Notes under the pieces: generated by a model
What the model was told of the DNA's origin: nothing
What the model saw: the letters and a program-made list of their open reading frames with translations, nothing else
The model's database searches: none
Position numbers and translations under genes: made by a program
Shown: positions 31,669 through 40,810 of the stretch, piece after piece
Layout: each line of letters begins with the position of its first letter
Position numbering within the stretch: position 1 is the first letter of the stretch
Source of the DNA: VXMT01 sp965204835
Lineage (GTDB): Bacteria; Chloroflexota; Dehalococcoidia; UBA2979
DNA: 64,000 nt
Direction: 5' to 3'
Assembly (NCBI GenBank): GCA_965204835.1
Contig: OZ242017.1
Location: 2,542,001 to 2,606,000, forward strand

Positions 31669-33102
31669 CTAGCTGCCCGCCTCCGCCACCCACTCGTGGT
31701 ACTTGATCACCCGTGACAGCGCGAGGGCCGCGCGGTCGAAGCTGGGGAAGACGGCGAAGCCGCGCGCGACCACCTGGTCGCGGATCGGGATCACCTCTTC
31801 GTCGATCGCGCCGGCGTGCATCACCGTCACCAGCGGCAGGCCCGTCCGGTCCCGGAACCCGTCGAGCTCGTCGAGCATCTCCTCGAGGCGCTCCGGCTCG
31901 TCCGCCCACATCCGCGCGAAGAACCCGGCCGAGAACTCGAACACCATCGCGTCGATGTTCGGATCCTCGCTGACCGCGCCCATGATGCGACCGAGGTTCG
32001 CCGAGTCGCCCGCCATGCCGATGGTGTTCGCCATGTCGAACGGGTTGCGGAACGATCCACCGATGACGTTGAAGAACTCGCCGATCGTCTCGTAGGTCTT
32101 TTCCGCGAGCTCCGGCACCTCGAGGCCCTGCCGGCCGAAGGCGTCGGAGATCGCGACCGACTGCCCGCCCGTCATCGCCATCAGCGCGAGCCGGCGGCCG
32201 CGCGGCGCGGTGGCATGCACGAGCGCCTGCAACGCGTCGACCAGCTCGTCGACGGAGTTCGCGGGGATCGCGCCGGTCTGCTCGATCAGCGCGTTCCAGG
32301 TCGCCATCGGCGTCGCCAGCGAGGCGGTGTGCGAGCGCGTCGCGCGCTGGCCGGCGGCAGTCTGGCCGCCCTTCCAGATCACGACGGGCTTCTTCGGGGT
32401 GGTCGAGCGCAGCGCCTCGAAGAAGCGGCGGCCGTCCTTCAACCCCTCGAGGTAGACGCCGATGACCTCCGTGTCGGGGTCATCGCGCAGGTACTCCATG
32501 TAGTCGGCTTCGTTGACGACCACGGCGTTCCCGAAGGAGATGCCGCGGCTCACCGGGATGCCGACGCGCTGCGCCATGGTGGTGGCGCCGATGGTGTGGG
32601 TGCCGCTCTGGCCCATGATCGAGACCGTGCCGCCGTCGCCGTGGTCGACGCCGTCGCTGAACTTCACGCCCTGGCGGCGGTTGTACACGCCCATGCAGTT
32701 GGGCCCGACGATCGGCATGCCGGCGTCGTTGGCGAGCTGGACGATGCGATCCTGGAGGTCGGCCGCCTCTTCCTCACCCGTCTCGGCGAAGCCCGCCGAG
32801 AAGATCGCCATGCCGCCGACGTTCTTCTTGATCGAGTCGGAGACGATGAACGGCACGATCGGCCGCGGCACCGCGCAGATGACGAGGTCGATGTCCTCGG
32901 GGACGTCCTCGAGCTTCAGGTAGTTGGTGAAGCCGCGCTTCTCGATCTCGGTGATCTCGTTCGGGTCGAGCTGCACCGAGTAGAGCGGGCCGACGAAGTT
33001 GCGGTTGTTCTCGAGCCACCCGAAGTCGGGGCCCTTCGCCCCCACGACGGCGACGGAGCGAGGGGTCAGCGTGCGGTGCAGGCGGTCGCGGTCAACGGCC
33101 AT
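31669..33102 (-). CDS. ADP-forming acyl-CoA synthetase, alpha (CoA-binding) subunit
   Basis: The 477-residue protein has a CoA-binding Rossmann domain (RSVAVVGAKGPDFGWLENN, AVPRPIVPFI, IFSAGFAE, VGPNCMGVYN) and a succinyl-CoA ligase-like domain. The phosphohistidine sequence is TRSHTASLATP, followed by GGQSVAISD. With the ATP-grasp beta subunit encoded 4 bases upstream it should interconvert acyl-CoA, ADP and Pi with acid, CoA and ATP. The acyl substrate cannot be told from sequence. Confidence 0.88.
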   Translation of the reverse strand: MAVDRDRLHRTLTPRSVAVVGAKGPDFGWLENNRNFVGPLYSVQLDPNEITEIEKRGFTNYLKLEDVPEDIDLVICAVPRPIVPFIVSDSIKKNVGGMAIFSAGFAETGEEEAADLQDRIVQLANDAGMPIVGPNCMGVYNRRQGVKFSDGVDHGDGGTVSIMGQSGTHTIGATTMAQRVGIPVSRGISFGNAVVVNEADYMEYLRDDPDTEVIGVYLEGLKDGRRFFEALRSTTPKKPVVIWKGGQTAAGQRATRSHTASLATPMATWNALIEQTGAIPANSVDELVDALQALVHATAPRGRRLALMAMTGGQSVAISDAFGRQGLEVPELAEKTYETIGEFFNVIGGSFRNPFDMANTIGMAGDSANLGRIMGAVSEDPNIDAMVFEFSAGFFARMWADEPERLEEMLDELDGFRDRTGLPLVTVMHAGAIDEEVIPIRDQVVARGFAVFPSFDRAALALSRVIKYHEWVAEAGS

Positions 33103-33106
33103 GACG

Positions 33107-33808
33107 CTACTCCTCGGCGAGCACGACGCGCGCGTCGACGGCGATGGCGCCGTCGGGGTACGCGAAGACCGGGTTCAGGTCGAGTTCGGCGACCTCGGGG
33201 TGCTCGTTCGCGAACTCGGAGACCTGGATGATCATCGCCTCGAGCGCGTCGAGGTCGGCGCCGGCCTGGCCGCGCACGCCCTCGAGCACCGGGTAGCCGC
33301 GGATCTCGCGCACGATCTGGCGCGCGTCGCGGGCCTCCAGCGGGACGATGCGGAACGCCACGTCCTGCAGCACCTCGACCATGATGCCGCCGAGGCCGAA
33401 GGCCAGGACGGGGCCGAACTGCGGGTCCGTGGTGGTGCCGATGATGACCTCGGTGCCCTGTGCGGCCATCTGCTGCACGGAGACGCCGTCGACGCTGGAG
33501 CCGGGGGCGGCCTCCGCCACCGCGGCCATCATGCGGTCGTAGGCCGCGCGGACCGCGGCGCCGTCGCCGAGGTTGAGTTCGACGCCGCCGACGTCGGACT
33601 TGTGGGCGATGTCGCCGGAGACGACCTTGAGGACGGCCGGGTAGCCGATATCATCGGCGGCGGCCACGGCGTCGTCGGCGCTCGTCGCGAGGCGAGCCTG
33701 CGTAACGTTGATCCCGGCTTCGTGCAGCAGTTGCTTGGACTCGACCTCGGTCAGCAGCGTGCGGCCGTCCGCACGCGCGGCCGCGATCGGCCCGTTCCCG
33801 TCGCTCAT
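33107..33808 (-). CDS. ADP-forming acyl-CoA synthetase, beta (ATP-grasp) subunit
   Basis: The 233-residue product is an ATP-grasp domain with LLTEVESKQLLHEAGIN, YPAVLKVVSGDIAHKSDVGG, the strands GTEVIIGTTTDPQFGPVLAFGLGGI, and ELDLNPVFAYPDG. It supplies nucleotide phosphorylation for the alpha subunit. ATG 33808 has GAGGAG upstream and begins the family sequence; the in-frame extension of 45 residues is low in family likeness. A two-gene arrangement is typical of archaea and some bacteria; many bacteria have a fused version. Confidence 0.88.
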   Translation of the reverse strand: MSDGNGPIAAARADGRTLLTEVESKQLLHEAGINVTQARLATSADDAVAAADDIGYPAVLKVVSGDIAHKSDVGGVELNLGDGAAVRAAYDRMMAAVAEAAPGSSVDGVSVQQMAAQGTEVIIGTTTDPQFGPVLAFGLGGIMVEVLQDVAFRIVPLEARDARQIVREIRGYPVLEGVRGQAGADLDALEAMIIQVSEFANEHPEVAELDLNPVFAYPDGAIAVDARVVLAEE

Positions 33809-33972
33809 CTTGCAGGCGTCTCCTCGCTCCTGCCCCGCCGGTCGCGAGGCGCGCGGATCATACAGCACGTTGACGGAACGCGCGGCAGCGCGATGGGCCT
33901 CCGAGGACGGCTCGATCGCCCTCACCCGGCGCGTGCGTTGCACCGGGACGCACAGCGCCGGACGATGGGCGC

Positions 33973-34692
33973 ATGGGCCTGCGACGCCGCTTCGCCGCCT
34001 TCCGCGACCGCCTCGGCTCGCCGCGTCCCGAACCCGACGCGTCGACCGCCGGGGAGCCGGGCGAGGCCGCGCGCCCGCGGCTCATCGTCGGCCTCGGCAA
34101 CCCCGGCCCGGAGTACGAGGGCACCCGTCACAACGTCGGCATGTGGACCATCCAGCGGCTCGCGGAGCGCCACGGCGTCACCCTCGCCCGCGACACGCGC
34201 GTGTGGCGCGCGACCGTCGAGGTGGGCGGCCGCGCGCTGCATCTCGCCGCGCCGCGCAGCTGGTACAACGAGAGCGGCCCCGCCGTGGCGTCCGAGCTGC
34301 GGCGGCTGCGGCTGGCGCGGACTCAGCTCCTCGTGGTCCACGACGACATCGACATGCCGCTCGCGCGCGTCCGCATGCGGCCGCACGGCGGGCACGGCGG
34401 CAACAACGGCATGCGCTCGATCCTCGACGCGCTCGGGGGCGGCGACTTCCCCCGCGTCCGCATCGGCATCGACCGCCCGTACGACCCCGACCCCGACGAC
34501 CCGGACGGCGAACTGAGCCGCGGCCGCCCCGTGCGCGACCCCGACCGCGTCGCCGACTGGGTGCTCTCCCGCCCGAGGCCCGAGGAACGCGAGGCCCTCG
34601 ACGCAGCGATCGCGGAGGTGGCCGACGCCATCGAGCTTGCCGCCGTCGAGGGCGTCGAGGCGGCGATGAACCGGCTCAACCGCCGGGGGTAG
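33973..34692 (+). CDS. pth: Peptidyl-tRNA hydrolase
   Basis: The enzyme releases tRNA from drop-off peptidyl-tRNA. The 239 residues contain LIVGLGNPGPEYEGTRHNVG with the catalytic His, SWYNESGPAV, LLVVHDDIDMPLARVRMRPHGGHGGNNGMRSI and RVRIGIDRP. An N-terminal extension of about 35 residues and an acidic insert (DPDPDDPDGELSRG) make it longer than the usual 190. It precedes mfd, an arrangement seen in many bacteria. Confidence 0.94.
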   Translation: MGLRRRFAAFRDRLGSPRPEPDASTAGEPGEAARPRLIVGLGNPGPEYEGTRHNVGMWTIQRLAERHGVTLARDTRVWRATVEVGGRALHLAAPRSWYNESGPAVASELRRLRLARTQLLVVHDDIDMPLARVRMRPHGGHGGNNGMRSILDALGGGDFPRVRIGIDRPYDPDPDDPDGELSRGRPVRDPDRVADWVLSRPRPEEREALDAAIAEVADAIELAAVEGVEAAMNRLNRRG

Positions 34693-34722
34693 CCGGCCCC
34701 GCGCCCGTACCGGGCGGGCGTC

Positions 34723-34837
34723 TACACTGGATGGGCGAGCGGTCGCGACCGAAGGGGACTCCCACGGGGAGCGCCTCTGCTTCGGCGTGCCCCCCGGTGC
34801 GCCCGTGGAGAGCCGGCGCTCGCAGCGAGGAGTCCCC
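34723..34837 (+). promoter_or_regulatory. mfd promoter -10 and structured 5' leader
   Basis: A TACACT box (34723-34728) would start transcription near 34735. In the leader, GGGGACTCC (34754-34762) pairs perfectly with GGAGTCCCC (34829-34837), closing a structure. Inside it, GGGGAGCGCC (34766-34775) pairs with GGCGTGCCCC (34784-34793), and GCGCC/GGCGC form a further stem (34800-34820 region). The closing 3' strand contains the GAGGAG ribosome-binding site of mfd, so folding would hide it. No known RNA family was recognised. Confidence 0.5.
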
Positions 34838-34838
34838 C

Positions 34839-37800
34839 CTGCAGCTCGCCCCCCTGCTCGGCAGCCTCGACCGCGTCGAGCCGCTCGCGGCGTCCGCCGC
34901 CCACCTCGGCGGGGGCGGGCGCGCCACGATCGGCGTGATCGACGCCGCGAAGACCACCGTCGCCGCGTGGCTGTGGCGCAGGCTGCGGACGCCCGCGCTG
35001 CTGGTGGTGCCGCGCGAGACGGACGCCGACGCGGCCCTCGACGCGCTGCGCGCGTGGGCCGGCGACGCCGCCGTCCTCTTACCCGCCCGCACCGGCCTCC
35101 CCTACGCACGCGAAGACGCCCCGACCGATGTCACGCAGCGCCGCCTCGACGTGCTGGACCGCCTCGCACGCTCCGGTGGCGGCGGCCCGCCGCCGCTCGT
35201 GGTCGCCTCGGCCGCCGCGGTGACCGGCCGGACCGCCCGGCCCGCCGACCTCGGCGCGGGCCCCGCGCGCGTCGCCGTCGGCGACCGCGTCACCCTCGAG
35301 GAGCTTGCGATGCGCCTCGTCGGCGCGGGGTACGAGGTCGGCCCGCTCGTCGAGCAGCCGGGCCAGGCGGCGCGGCGCGGCGGGCTCGTCGACGTGTTCC
35401 CGCCCACCGAGCCCACGCCCGTCCGCATCGAGCTGTTCGGCGACGAGGTCGAATCGATCCGCCGCTTCGACGCCGACACCCAGCGCACGATCGAGCAGGC
35501 CGAGGCCGTACACATCGGCCCGGCCGGCGAGTGGTTCCCGGGCCGCGAGGCGCTGAGCGAGCTTGCCGGCCACCTGGAGCCCGCGCGCCGCCGCGCCCTC
35601 GACGACCTCGCCGCCGAGGAGCTGGCGGCGCTCCGGCGCGGCGAGCTGCCCGCGCCCGCCCGCTACGGCCCGCTCGCCGCGGGGTCGACGCTGCTCGACC
35701 ACCTCGGGCCCGACGCGCTCGTGGTCGTCGACGAGCCCGACGCCGTCTTCGCCGCCGCCGCCGAGCAGGACGCGCTGGCCGCCGAGCGGCGCGACCAGCT
35801 CGTCGCCGTGCGCGACCTCGGGCCGGAGGCGCCGCTCCCCCACCTCGAGGAGCAGGCGCTCATCCGCGAGCTCGACCAGCGCGCCCCGCGCGCCGACCTC
35901 GAACGCTGGGCGACCGGCCGCGAGCGCGACGGCTACCGCGTGCCGTTCGCACCGCACGACGCATACGCGGGGCGGCTCCAGGCCGCCGCGAGGGAGCTCG
36001 TGCGCAGCGTGCCGCGCGGTGACCGCATCGTCGTGCTGACGCAGCAGGCGCAGCGCTTCGGCGAGCTGCTTGGCGAGGCCGGCCTCGACACGGCGGTCCT
36101 CGACCGCCTCGACGCGCCGCCCGAAGCCGCCTCGCTCTCGCTCGTGCAAGGCTCGCTGCCTGGCGGGTGGCGGATCGAGACGCCAGAGGGGCGCGTGGCG
36201 CTCGCGACGGACGCGGAGCTGATGGGCTTCGTGCGCAAGCGCCGCGCGCTCCGGCAGTCGGCGTCGCACCGTGCGCAGTTCCTCGCCGAGGTCTCACCCG
36301 GCGACTTCGCCGTGCACTCCGAGCACGGCATCGCGCGCTTCGCCGGCATCGTGCGCCGCGCGGTCGGCGACGAGCAGCGCGACTACATCCAGCTCAACTA
36401 CGCCGGTGACGACCGCCTCTACGTGCCGATCGAGCAGGTCGACCGCATCACGCGCTACGTGGCCTCCTCGGGCCATATCCCCCGGCTCACGCGGCTCGGC
36501 ACGCAGGAATGGGCGCGCACCCGCGCGAGGGTGCGCGAGGCGGTGGGCGACGTCGCCGCCGACCTGTTGCGGCTCTACGCCGCGCGCCAGCTGCTGCGCG
36601 GCCACGCGTTCGGCGCGGACACCGAGTGGCAGCGCGAGATGGAGGCGGCCTTCCCGTACGAGGAGACCGCCGACCAGTCGGCCGCGATCGTCGCGGTCAA
36701 GGAGGACATGGAGGCCGTCCGGCCCATGGACCGCATCGTCCTCGGCGATGTCGGGTTCGGGAAGACCGAGGTCGCCGTCAGGGCCGCTTTCAAGGCCGTG
36801 CAGGACGGCTACCAGGTCGCCGTGCTGGTGCCGACCACCGTGCTCGCGCAGCAGCACGAGCGCACGTTTCGCGAGCGCCTCGCGCCCTTCCCGGTGCGCA
36901 TCGAGGTGCTCTCACGGTTCCGCACCGACGCCGAGGCGCGCGAGGTCGCCTCGGGCCTGCGCTCGGGCGAGATCGACATCGTGATCGGCACGCACCGGCT
37001 GCTCCAGGCGGGCATCGAGTTCGCGAACCTCGGGCTCGTCGTGATCGACGAGGAGCAGCGCTTCGGCGTCGCGCACAAGGAACGGCTCAAGCGGATGCGG
37101 CTGGAGGTCGACGTGCTGACGCTGTCGGCGACGCCGATCCCTCGCACGCTGCACATGTCGCTGGCCGGCATCCGCGACATGTCGCCGATGGACACGGCGC
37201 CCGAGGACCGCCTGCCCGTCCAGACCTTCGTCGCCGAGTGGGACGACGCGCTGGTCCGCGACGCGATTCTCAACGAGCTCGAACGCGGCGGCCAGATCTA
37301 CCTCGTGCACAACCGCGTCCACACCATTGACCGCGTCGCGGAGCAGGTACGCGCCCTCGCGCCGGAGGCGCGGGTGATCGTCGGCCACGGCCAGATGCCA
37401 AAGGCCGTGCTCAGGCGCGTGATGGAGCGCTTCGCGGCCGGCGAGGCCGACGTGCTGGTGTGCACCACGATCATCGAGTCCGGCATCGACATCCCGAACG
37501 TGAACACGCTCATCATCGACCGCGCCGAGCTGCTCGGCATGGCGCAGCTCTACCAGCTCCGAGGGCGCGTCGGGCGCGGCGCGCAGCAGGCGCACGCCTA
37601 CCTGCTGCACCGCCGCGACCGGGTGCTGAGCGAGGTGCAGCAGCAGCGCCTCGCCACCATCTTCGAGGCGACCGAGCTGGGCGCGGGCTTCCAGGTCGCG
37701 CTGCGCGACCTCGAGATCCGCGGCGCGGGCAACCTCCTCGGCGCGGAGCAGAGCGGGCAGATCGCCTCGGTCGGCTTCGACCTGTACACGCAGATGCTCG

Positions 37801-38333
37801 CCGAGGCCGTCGCCGAGCAGCGCGCCGCGCACGACGGCGAGCCCCCCGCGCCAGCGCCGCCGCCCGTCTCCGTCGACCTGCCAGTCACCGCGTACATCCC
37901 CGAGTCGTACATGGAGGACATCGAGGCGCGCGTGGCGCTCTACCAGCGCATCGCCGGGCTGCGCTCGCTCGAGGCCACCGCCGACCTGCGCGCGGAGATC
38001 GACGACCGCTTCGGTGCGCCGCCGCAACCCCTCGAGCAGCTCCTCGGGCTGGTGCGCATCCGCCTCGCGGCAGGCGCGGCGCGCGTCACGGCGGTGCGCA
38101 TGGAGGGCGACGTGATCGTCGTCGGCGCGGCCGAGGACAGCCCCTTCAGCCGTCGCAGCCTGCCCGCGCTCCCCGCGGCGATCGAGGTGGGCCGCACGCA
38201 GCTGCGCGTGGTCCGCGACCGCCTCGGCGAGGAGTGGCTGCACTCTGTCGAGTTGCTGCTGCGCCTCCTCGCCACTTCGCAGCCGGGCGCGGCGCCCGCG
38301 CGTGAGCCCGCGGCAGCTGGGACGCGCGCATGA
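34839..38333 (+). CDS. mfd: Transcription-repair coupling factor
   Basis: This ATP-dependent translocase removes RNA polymerase stalled at lesions and recruits UvrA. The product of about 1164 residues has the UvrB-homology region (LLPARTGLPYAREDAPTDVT, QRRLDVLDRL) and the RNAP-interacting domain around VHSEHGIARFAGI. The RecG-like motor follows (GDVGFGKTEVAVRAAFKAV, VIDEEQRFGVAHKERLK, TLSATPIPRTLHMSL, TTIIESGIDIPNVNTLI), then a C-terminal TRCF domain. The start is unclear. CTG 34839 is six bases after GAGGAG and fits best, while GTG 34797 and ATG 34731 are in frame, but the latter lies before the predicted transcript start. The stop overlaps the next gene (ATGA). Confidence 0.94.
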   Translation: MQLAPLLGSLDRVEPLAASAAHLGGGGRATIGVIDAAKTTVAAWLWRRLRTPALLVVPRETDADAALDALRAWAGDAAVLLPARTGLPYAREDAPTDVTQRRLDVLDRLARSGGGGPPPLVVASAAAVTGRTARPADLGAGPARVAVGDRVTLEELAMRLVGAGYEVGPLVEQPGQAARRGGLVDVFPPTEPTPVRIELFGDEVESIRRFDADTQRTIEQAEAVHIGPAGEWFPGREALSELAGHLEPARRRALDDLAAEELAALRRGELPAPARYGPLAAGSTLLDHLGPDALVVVDEPDAVFAAAAEQDALAAERRDQLVAVRDLGPEAPLPHLEEQALIRELDQRAPRADLERWATGRERDGYRVPFAPHDAYAGRLQAAARELVRSVPRGDRIVVLTQQAQRFGELLGEAGLDTAVLDRLDAPPEAASLSLVQGSLPGGWRIETPEGRVALATDAELMGFVRKRRALRQSASHRAQFLAEVSPGDFAVHSEHGIARFAGIVRRAVGDEQRDYIQLNYAGDDRLYVPIEQVDRITRYVASSGHIPRLTRLGTQEWARTRARVREAVGDVAADLLRLYAARQLLRGHAFGADTEWQREMEAAFPYEETADQSAAIVAVKEDMEAVRPMDRIVLGDVGFGKTEVAVRAAFKAVQDGYQVAVLVPTTVLAQQHERTFRERLAPFPVRIEVLSRFRTDAEAREVASGLRSGEIDIVIGTHRLLQAGIEFANLGLVVIDEEQRFGVAHKERLKRMRLEVDVLTLSATPIPRTLHMSLAGIRDMSPMDTAPEDRLPVQTFVAEWDDALVRDAILNELERGGQIYLVHNRVHTIDRVAEQVRALAPEARVIVGHGQMPKAVLRRVMERFAAGEADVLVCTTIIESGIDIPNVNTLIIDRAELLGMAQLYQLRGRVGRGAQQAHAYLLHRRDRVLSEVQQQRLATIFEATELGAGFQVALRDLEIRGAGNLLGAEQSGQIASVGFDLYTQMLAEAVAEQRAAHDGEPPAPAPPPVSVDLPVTAYIPESYMEDIEARVALYQRIAGLRSLEATADLRAEIDDRFGAPPQPLEQLLGLVRIRLAAGAARVTAVRMEGDVIVVGAAEDSPFSRRSLPALPAAIEVGRTQLRVVRDRLGEEWLHSVELLLRLLATSQPGAAPAREPAAAGTRA

Positions 38334-38791
38334 CCACCGTCGCGCTGCGGCTGGTCGCTGCGGGCGAGCAGGCGGACTTCATCGCGATGCTGGCCGACTA
38401 CCTGCACGAGCTCGACGCCTACGAGCTCCCGTGGGATCCCGCGCCACGGCCCGAGGAGTACGCCATCGCGTTCGAGGAGGACCCGGACGGGCAGCGCATC
38501 GAGTGGATCCTCGCCGACGGCGAGCGCGCGGGCTTCCTCATCTCGCGCGTCGTGCCCGACTGGCCCGAGGAGGAGCGCATGGTCGGGGAGGTGATCGAGT
38601 GCTACGTCGCGCCGCCATTCCGGCGTCAGGGCGTGGGCCGCGCGGCCGTCGAGGCGTGGCTGGCGCGGCAGCGCGCCGAGGGCGTGACGCTCGTGGAAGC
38701 CTCGGTGCTCTCGCTCAACACGCCCGCGCTCGCGTTCTGGGAGCGGATGGGCTTCGAGGTACGCGCCGTCCAGACCGTACGTCGGCCGTGA
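38330..38791 (+). CDS. GNAT-family N-acetyltransferase
   Basis: The 153-residue product has the GNAT fold with the acetyl-CoA loop PFRRQGVGRAAVEAWLA (about 103-119) and the C-terminal NTPALAFWERMGFEV. The acceptor substrate is not predictable. Its ATG overlaps the mfd stop by 4 bases, so it is translated with mfd. Confidence 0.85.
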   Translation: MTTVALRLVAAGEQADFIAMLADYLHELDAYELPWDPAPRPEEYAIAFEEDPDGQRIEWILADGERAGFLISRVVPDWPEEERMVGEVIECYVAPPFRRQGVGRAAVEAWLARQRAEGVTLVEASVLSLNTPALAFWERMGFEVRAVQTVRRP

Positions 38792-38840
38792 GCTACCCTC
38801 GGACGACCGCGCTCATGACGCTTCGAGGGGGCCCCACACG

Positions 38841-39734
38841 GTGATCTGGGACGTCCACTGCCACTTCCCGCGCAACTGGGAGAACCCCGACGACAACGAC
38901 CACACGGCGGCGGTCGACAGCCGCGCCGACGCGCTGCGGGCGGCCGGCGTGGTCCGCGCCTCGGTGCTCTCAGGCGGGCGGCCGGAGTTCGGCCCGAGCC
39001 ACGAGGAGGCGCTGGGGTACCTGCGCCGCCACGAGGACCTGATGCTCCCCGTCGCCCACATCATGGTGGACGACACACCGCGCGGGCGCGTCACGCAGCT
39101 CCACGGCATGGGCTACCGCGGCCTCAAGATCATCGGCTCGCGCCTCGCCTACGACGACTACTCGTACTTCCACATGTACCAGGAGGCCGAGGACCTGCGC
39201 ATGCCGATCCTCTTCCACTGCGGCGTCATCGGCGGCGGCGTCGACTACTCCATCACCCACCCCCGGCGCGACCCGCAGGCCGCCGAGTCGCTCATGCGCT
39301 GGCGCGAGTTCCGCGGGCGCATGCCGCGCGATGTCTCGGCGATGCGGATGCGGCCGTTCCACCTCGACACCATCGCCAACAACTTCCCCGACCTGCCGAT
39401 CATCGGCGCGCACATGGGCGGCACCGGCAACTACGACGAGGCCTCCTCGGTCGCCCGCTGGCGGCACAACGTGGTGTTCGACCTCTCCGGCGGCGACACC
39501 ATCGAGCGCCACGCCTACGAGCGCGGGCTGATCGGCAAGGAGATCGGCGTAGAGAAGCTCGTATGGGGCTCCGACTGCGGCGACGACGAGATCGGCCCGC
39601 ACGTCGAGAGCCTGCGCGCGATCATGGCGAAGCTCGAACTGACCGAGGAGGAGGCGGACCGCATCTGGTACCGCAACGCCGCAGAGATGTTCGGCGAGGC
39701 GGAGCCCCAGCTCGCGTCCTTGCCGGTGAAGTGA
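38841..39734 (+). CDS. Amidohydrolase-family TIM-barrel metal hydrolase
   Basis: The 297-residue protein has the amidohydrolase_2 features MIWDVHCHFPRNW (HxH metal site), LKIIGSRLAYDD, MPILFHCGVIGG, LPIIGAHMGGTGNY and VWGSDCGDDEIG (Asp ligand). The family contains decarboxylases and hydrolases, and the substrate is unknown. GTG 38841 is the start that places the metal motif at the N terminus. Its stop overlaps the next gene by GTGA. Confidence 0.85.
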   Translation: MIWDVHCHFPRNWENPDDNDHTAAVDSRADALRAAGVVRASVLSGGRPEFGPSHEEALGYLRRHEDLMLPVAHIMVDDTPRGRVTQLHGMGYRGLKIIGSRLAYDDYSYFHMYQEAEDLRMPILFHCGVIGGGVDYSITHPRRDPQAAESLMRWREFRGRMPRDVSAMRMRPFHLDTIANNFPDLPIIGAHMGGTGNYDEASSVARWRHNVVFDLSGGDTIERHAYERGLIGKEIGVEKLVWGSDCGDDEIGPHVESLRAIMAKLELTEEEADRIWYRNAAEMFGEAEPQLASLPVK

Positions 39735-40639
39735 CGAACCCGACCGAACGAGCCCAACCCGACACGCCCGACGACGCCTCTCCCCCCGTCGCAGACCCGG
39801 GCGGCAGCCTCGAGGCCCCCGAGGACTCGCCCGTCTGGTTCGTGGCCGCCGACCCCACCCCACGCGCCCCGATACCCAGCATCGACGCGCCCGAGGGTGT
39901 GCTCACGTTCGTCGTGACCCTCTCCTTCCTGATGTACCTGCTGATCGAGCCGACCCCCGCGTGGCTGGCGCTCTTCGCGGCCGCGGTCGCGGCGGTGGGG
40001 GCGGACCGCGTGCTGCGGCTCGCACGCCCAGCCCCGGTCGCGTTCGGCATCGACCCCACGTTGCAGGTCGTACTACCCGCCCTCTACGCCCTCGCGATCC
40101 CGGTGTTGCTCGAGGACATGGTGCGAGGCTGGTGGGCGCTGCCCGCGGGCCTCGTGGCGGGCCTGGGCTTCGGCGCCGTCCTCGTGGCGCAGATCCACGC
40201 CGTGCGGCCGAACGAGCCATGGCTGGCGGTCGCGCGCCCGGTGGCAAGCGCGGCCGTGTACGTCACCGTGTTCGCGCTGTTCGCGCTCACCTACCTCTTC
40301 GACCTCGCCCTCGCGCCCGCACTCGCGGCGGTAGCGCTCGCGGCCTGGCTGCTCGCGGTGGAGCTGCTGCGCGACGGGCACGCCGACCCCTCCGACACGG
40401 TGGCGTTCGCCGGCGTCGTGGCGCTGCTGGTGACGCAACTGCGCTGGGCGCTGCACTACGTGCCGCTCGAGGGCTACCTCGGCGCGCTCGCGCTGCTGCT
40501 CGCCTTCTTCCTCACGACGGGGCTGCTGCACGCGCACCTCACGCTGCAGCTGCGGCGCGCGGTGGTGGCGCAGTACGTCGCGATCGCGGCGCTGGGCGGC
40601 GTGCTCATCGTCGGCGCACGCAGCGCGGGGCTCGCGTAG
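39731..40639 (+). CDS. Polytopic membrane protein of unknown function
   Basis: The 302-residue product has a hydrophilic, acidic and Pro-rich N terminus (about 1-55). About seven to eight hydrophobic helices follow, for example LTFVVTLSFLMYLLIEPTPAWL and GYLGALALLLAFFLTTGLLH. No catalytic motif was recognised. The shape resembles DUF5656-type membrane proteins of Chloroflexota, but this is a weak impression. It is coupled to the amidohydrolase gene by a 4-base overlap and lies just before tRNA-Pro. Confidence 0.7.
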   Translation: MTNPTERAQPDTPDDASPPVADPGGSLEAPEDSPVWFVAADPTPRAPIPSIDAPEGVLTFVVTLSFLMYLLIEPTPAWLALFAAAVAAVGADRVLRLARPAPVAFGIDPTLQVVLPALYALAIPVLLEDMVRGWWALPAGLVAGLGFGAVLVAQIHAVRPNEPWLAVARPVASAAVYVTVFALFALTYLFDLALAPALAAVALAAWLLAVELLRDGHADPSDTVAFAGVVALLVTQLRWALHYVPLEGYLGALALLLAFFLTTGLLHAHLTLQLRRAVVAQYVAIAALGGVLIVGARSAGLA

Positions 40640-40705
40640 CGCGGGGCGGCACGCGCCCCGTCGCCCGCCCGCGAGGCGCCTGCTACCATCGACGGGTCGC
40701 CGCGT

Positions 40706-40782
40706 CGGGGAGTGGCGTAGTTTGGTAGCGCACCTGACTGGGGGTCAGGAGGTCGCCGGTTCAAATCCGGCCTCCCCGACCA
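40706..40782 (+). tRNA. tRNA-Pro (anticodon GGG), CCA encoded
   Basis: A complete cloverleaf is present. Acceptor CGGGGAG (40706-40712) pairs with CTCCCCG (40772-40778). The anticodon stem CCTGA/TCAGG holds loop CTGGGGG, giving GGG, and the T arm is GCCGG-TTCAAAT-CCGGC. The discriminator A is followed by encoded CCA (40780-40782). A TACCAT box at 40684-40689 is a likely -10. Confidence 0.95.
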
Positions 40783-40810
40783 ATCCGACCACAGATGATG
40801 AGGGCAGCTC

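Noticed and set aside
34754..34837. The mfd leader as a known riboswitch (ZTP, SAM, glycine, T-box)
   Set aside because: None of the diagnostic conserved sequence blocks of these classes could be matched by eye. Only the stems are evident.
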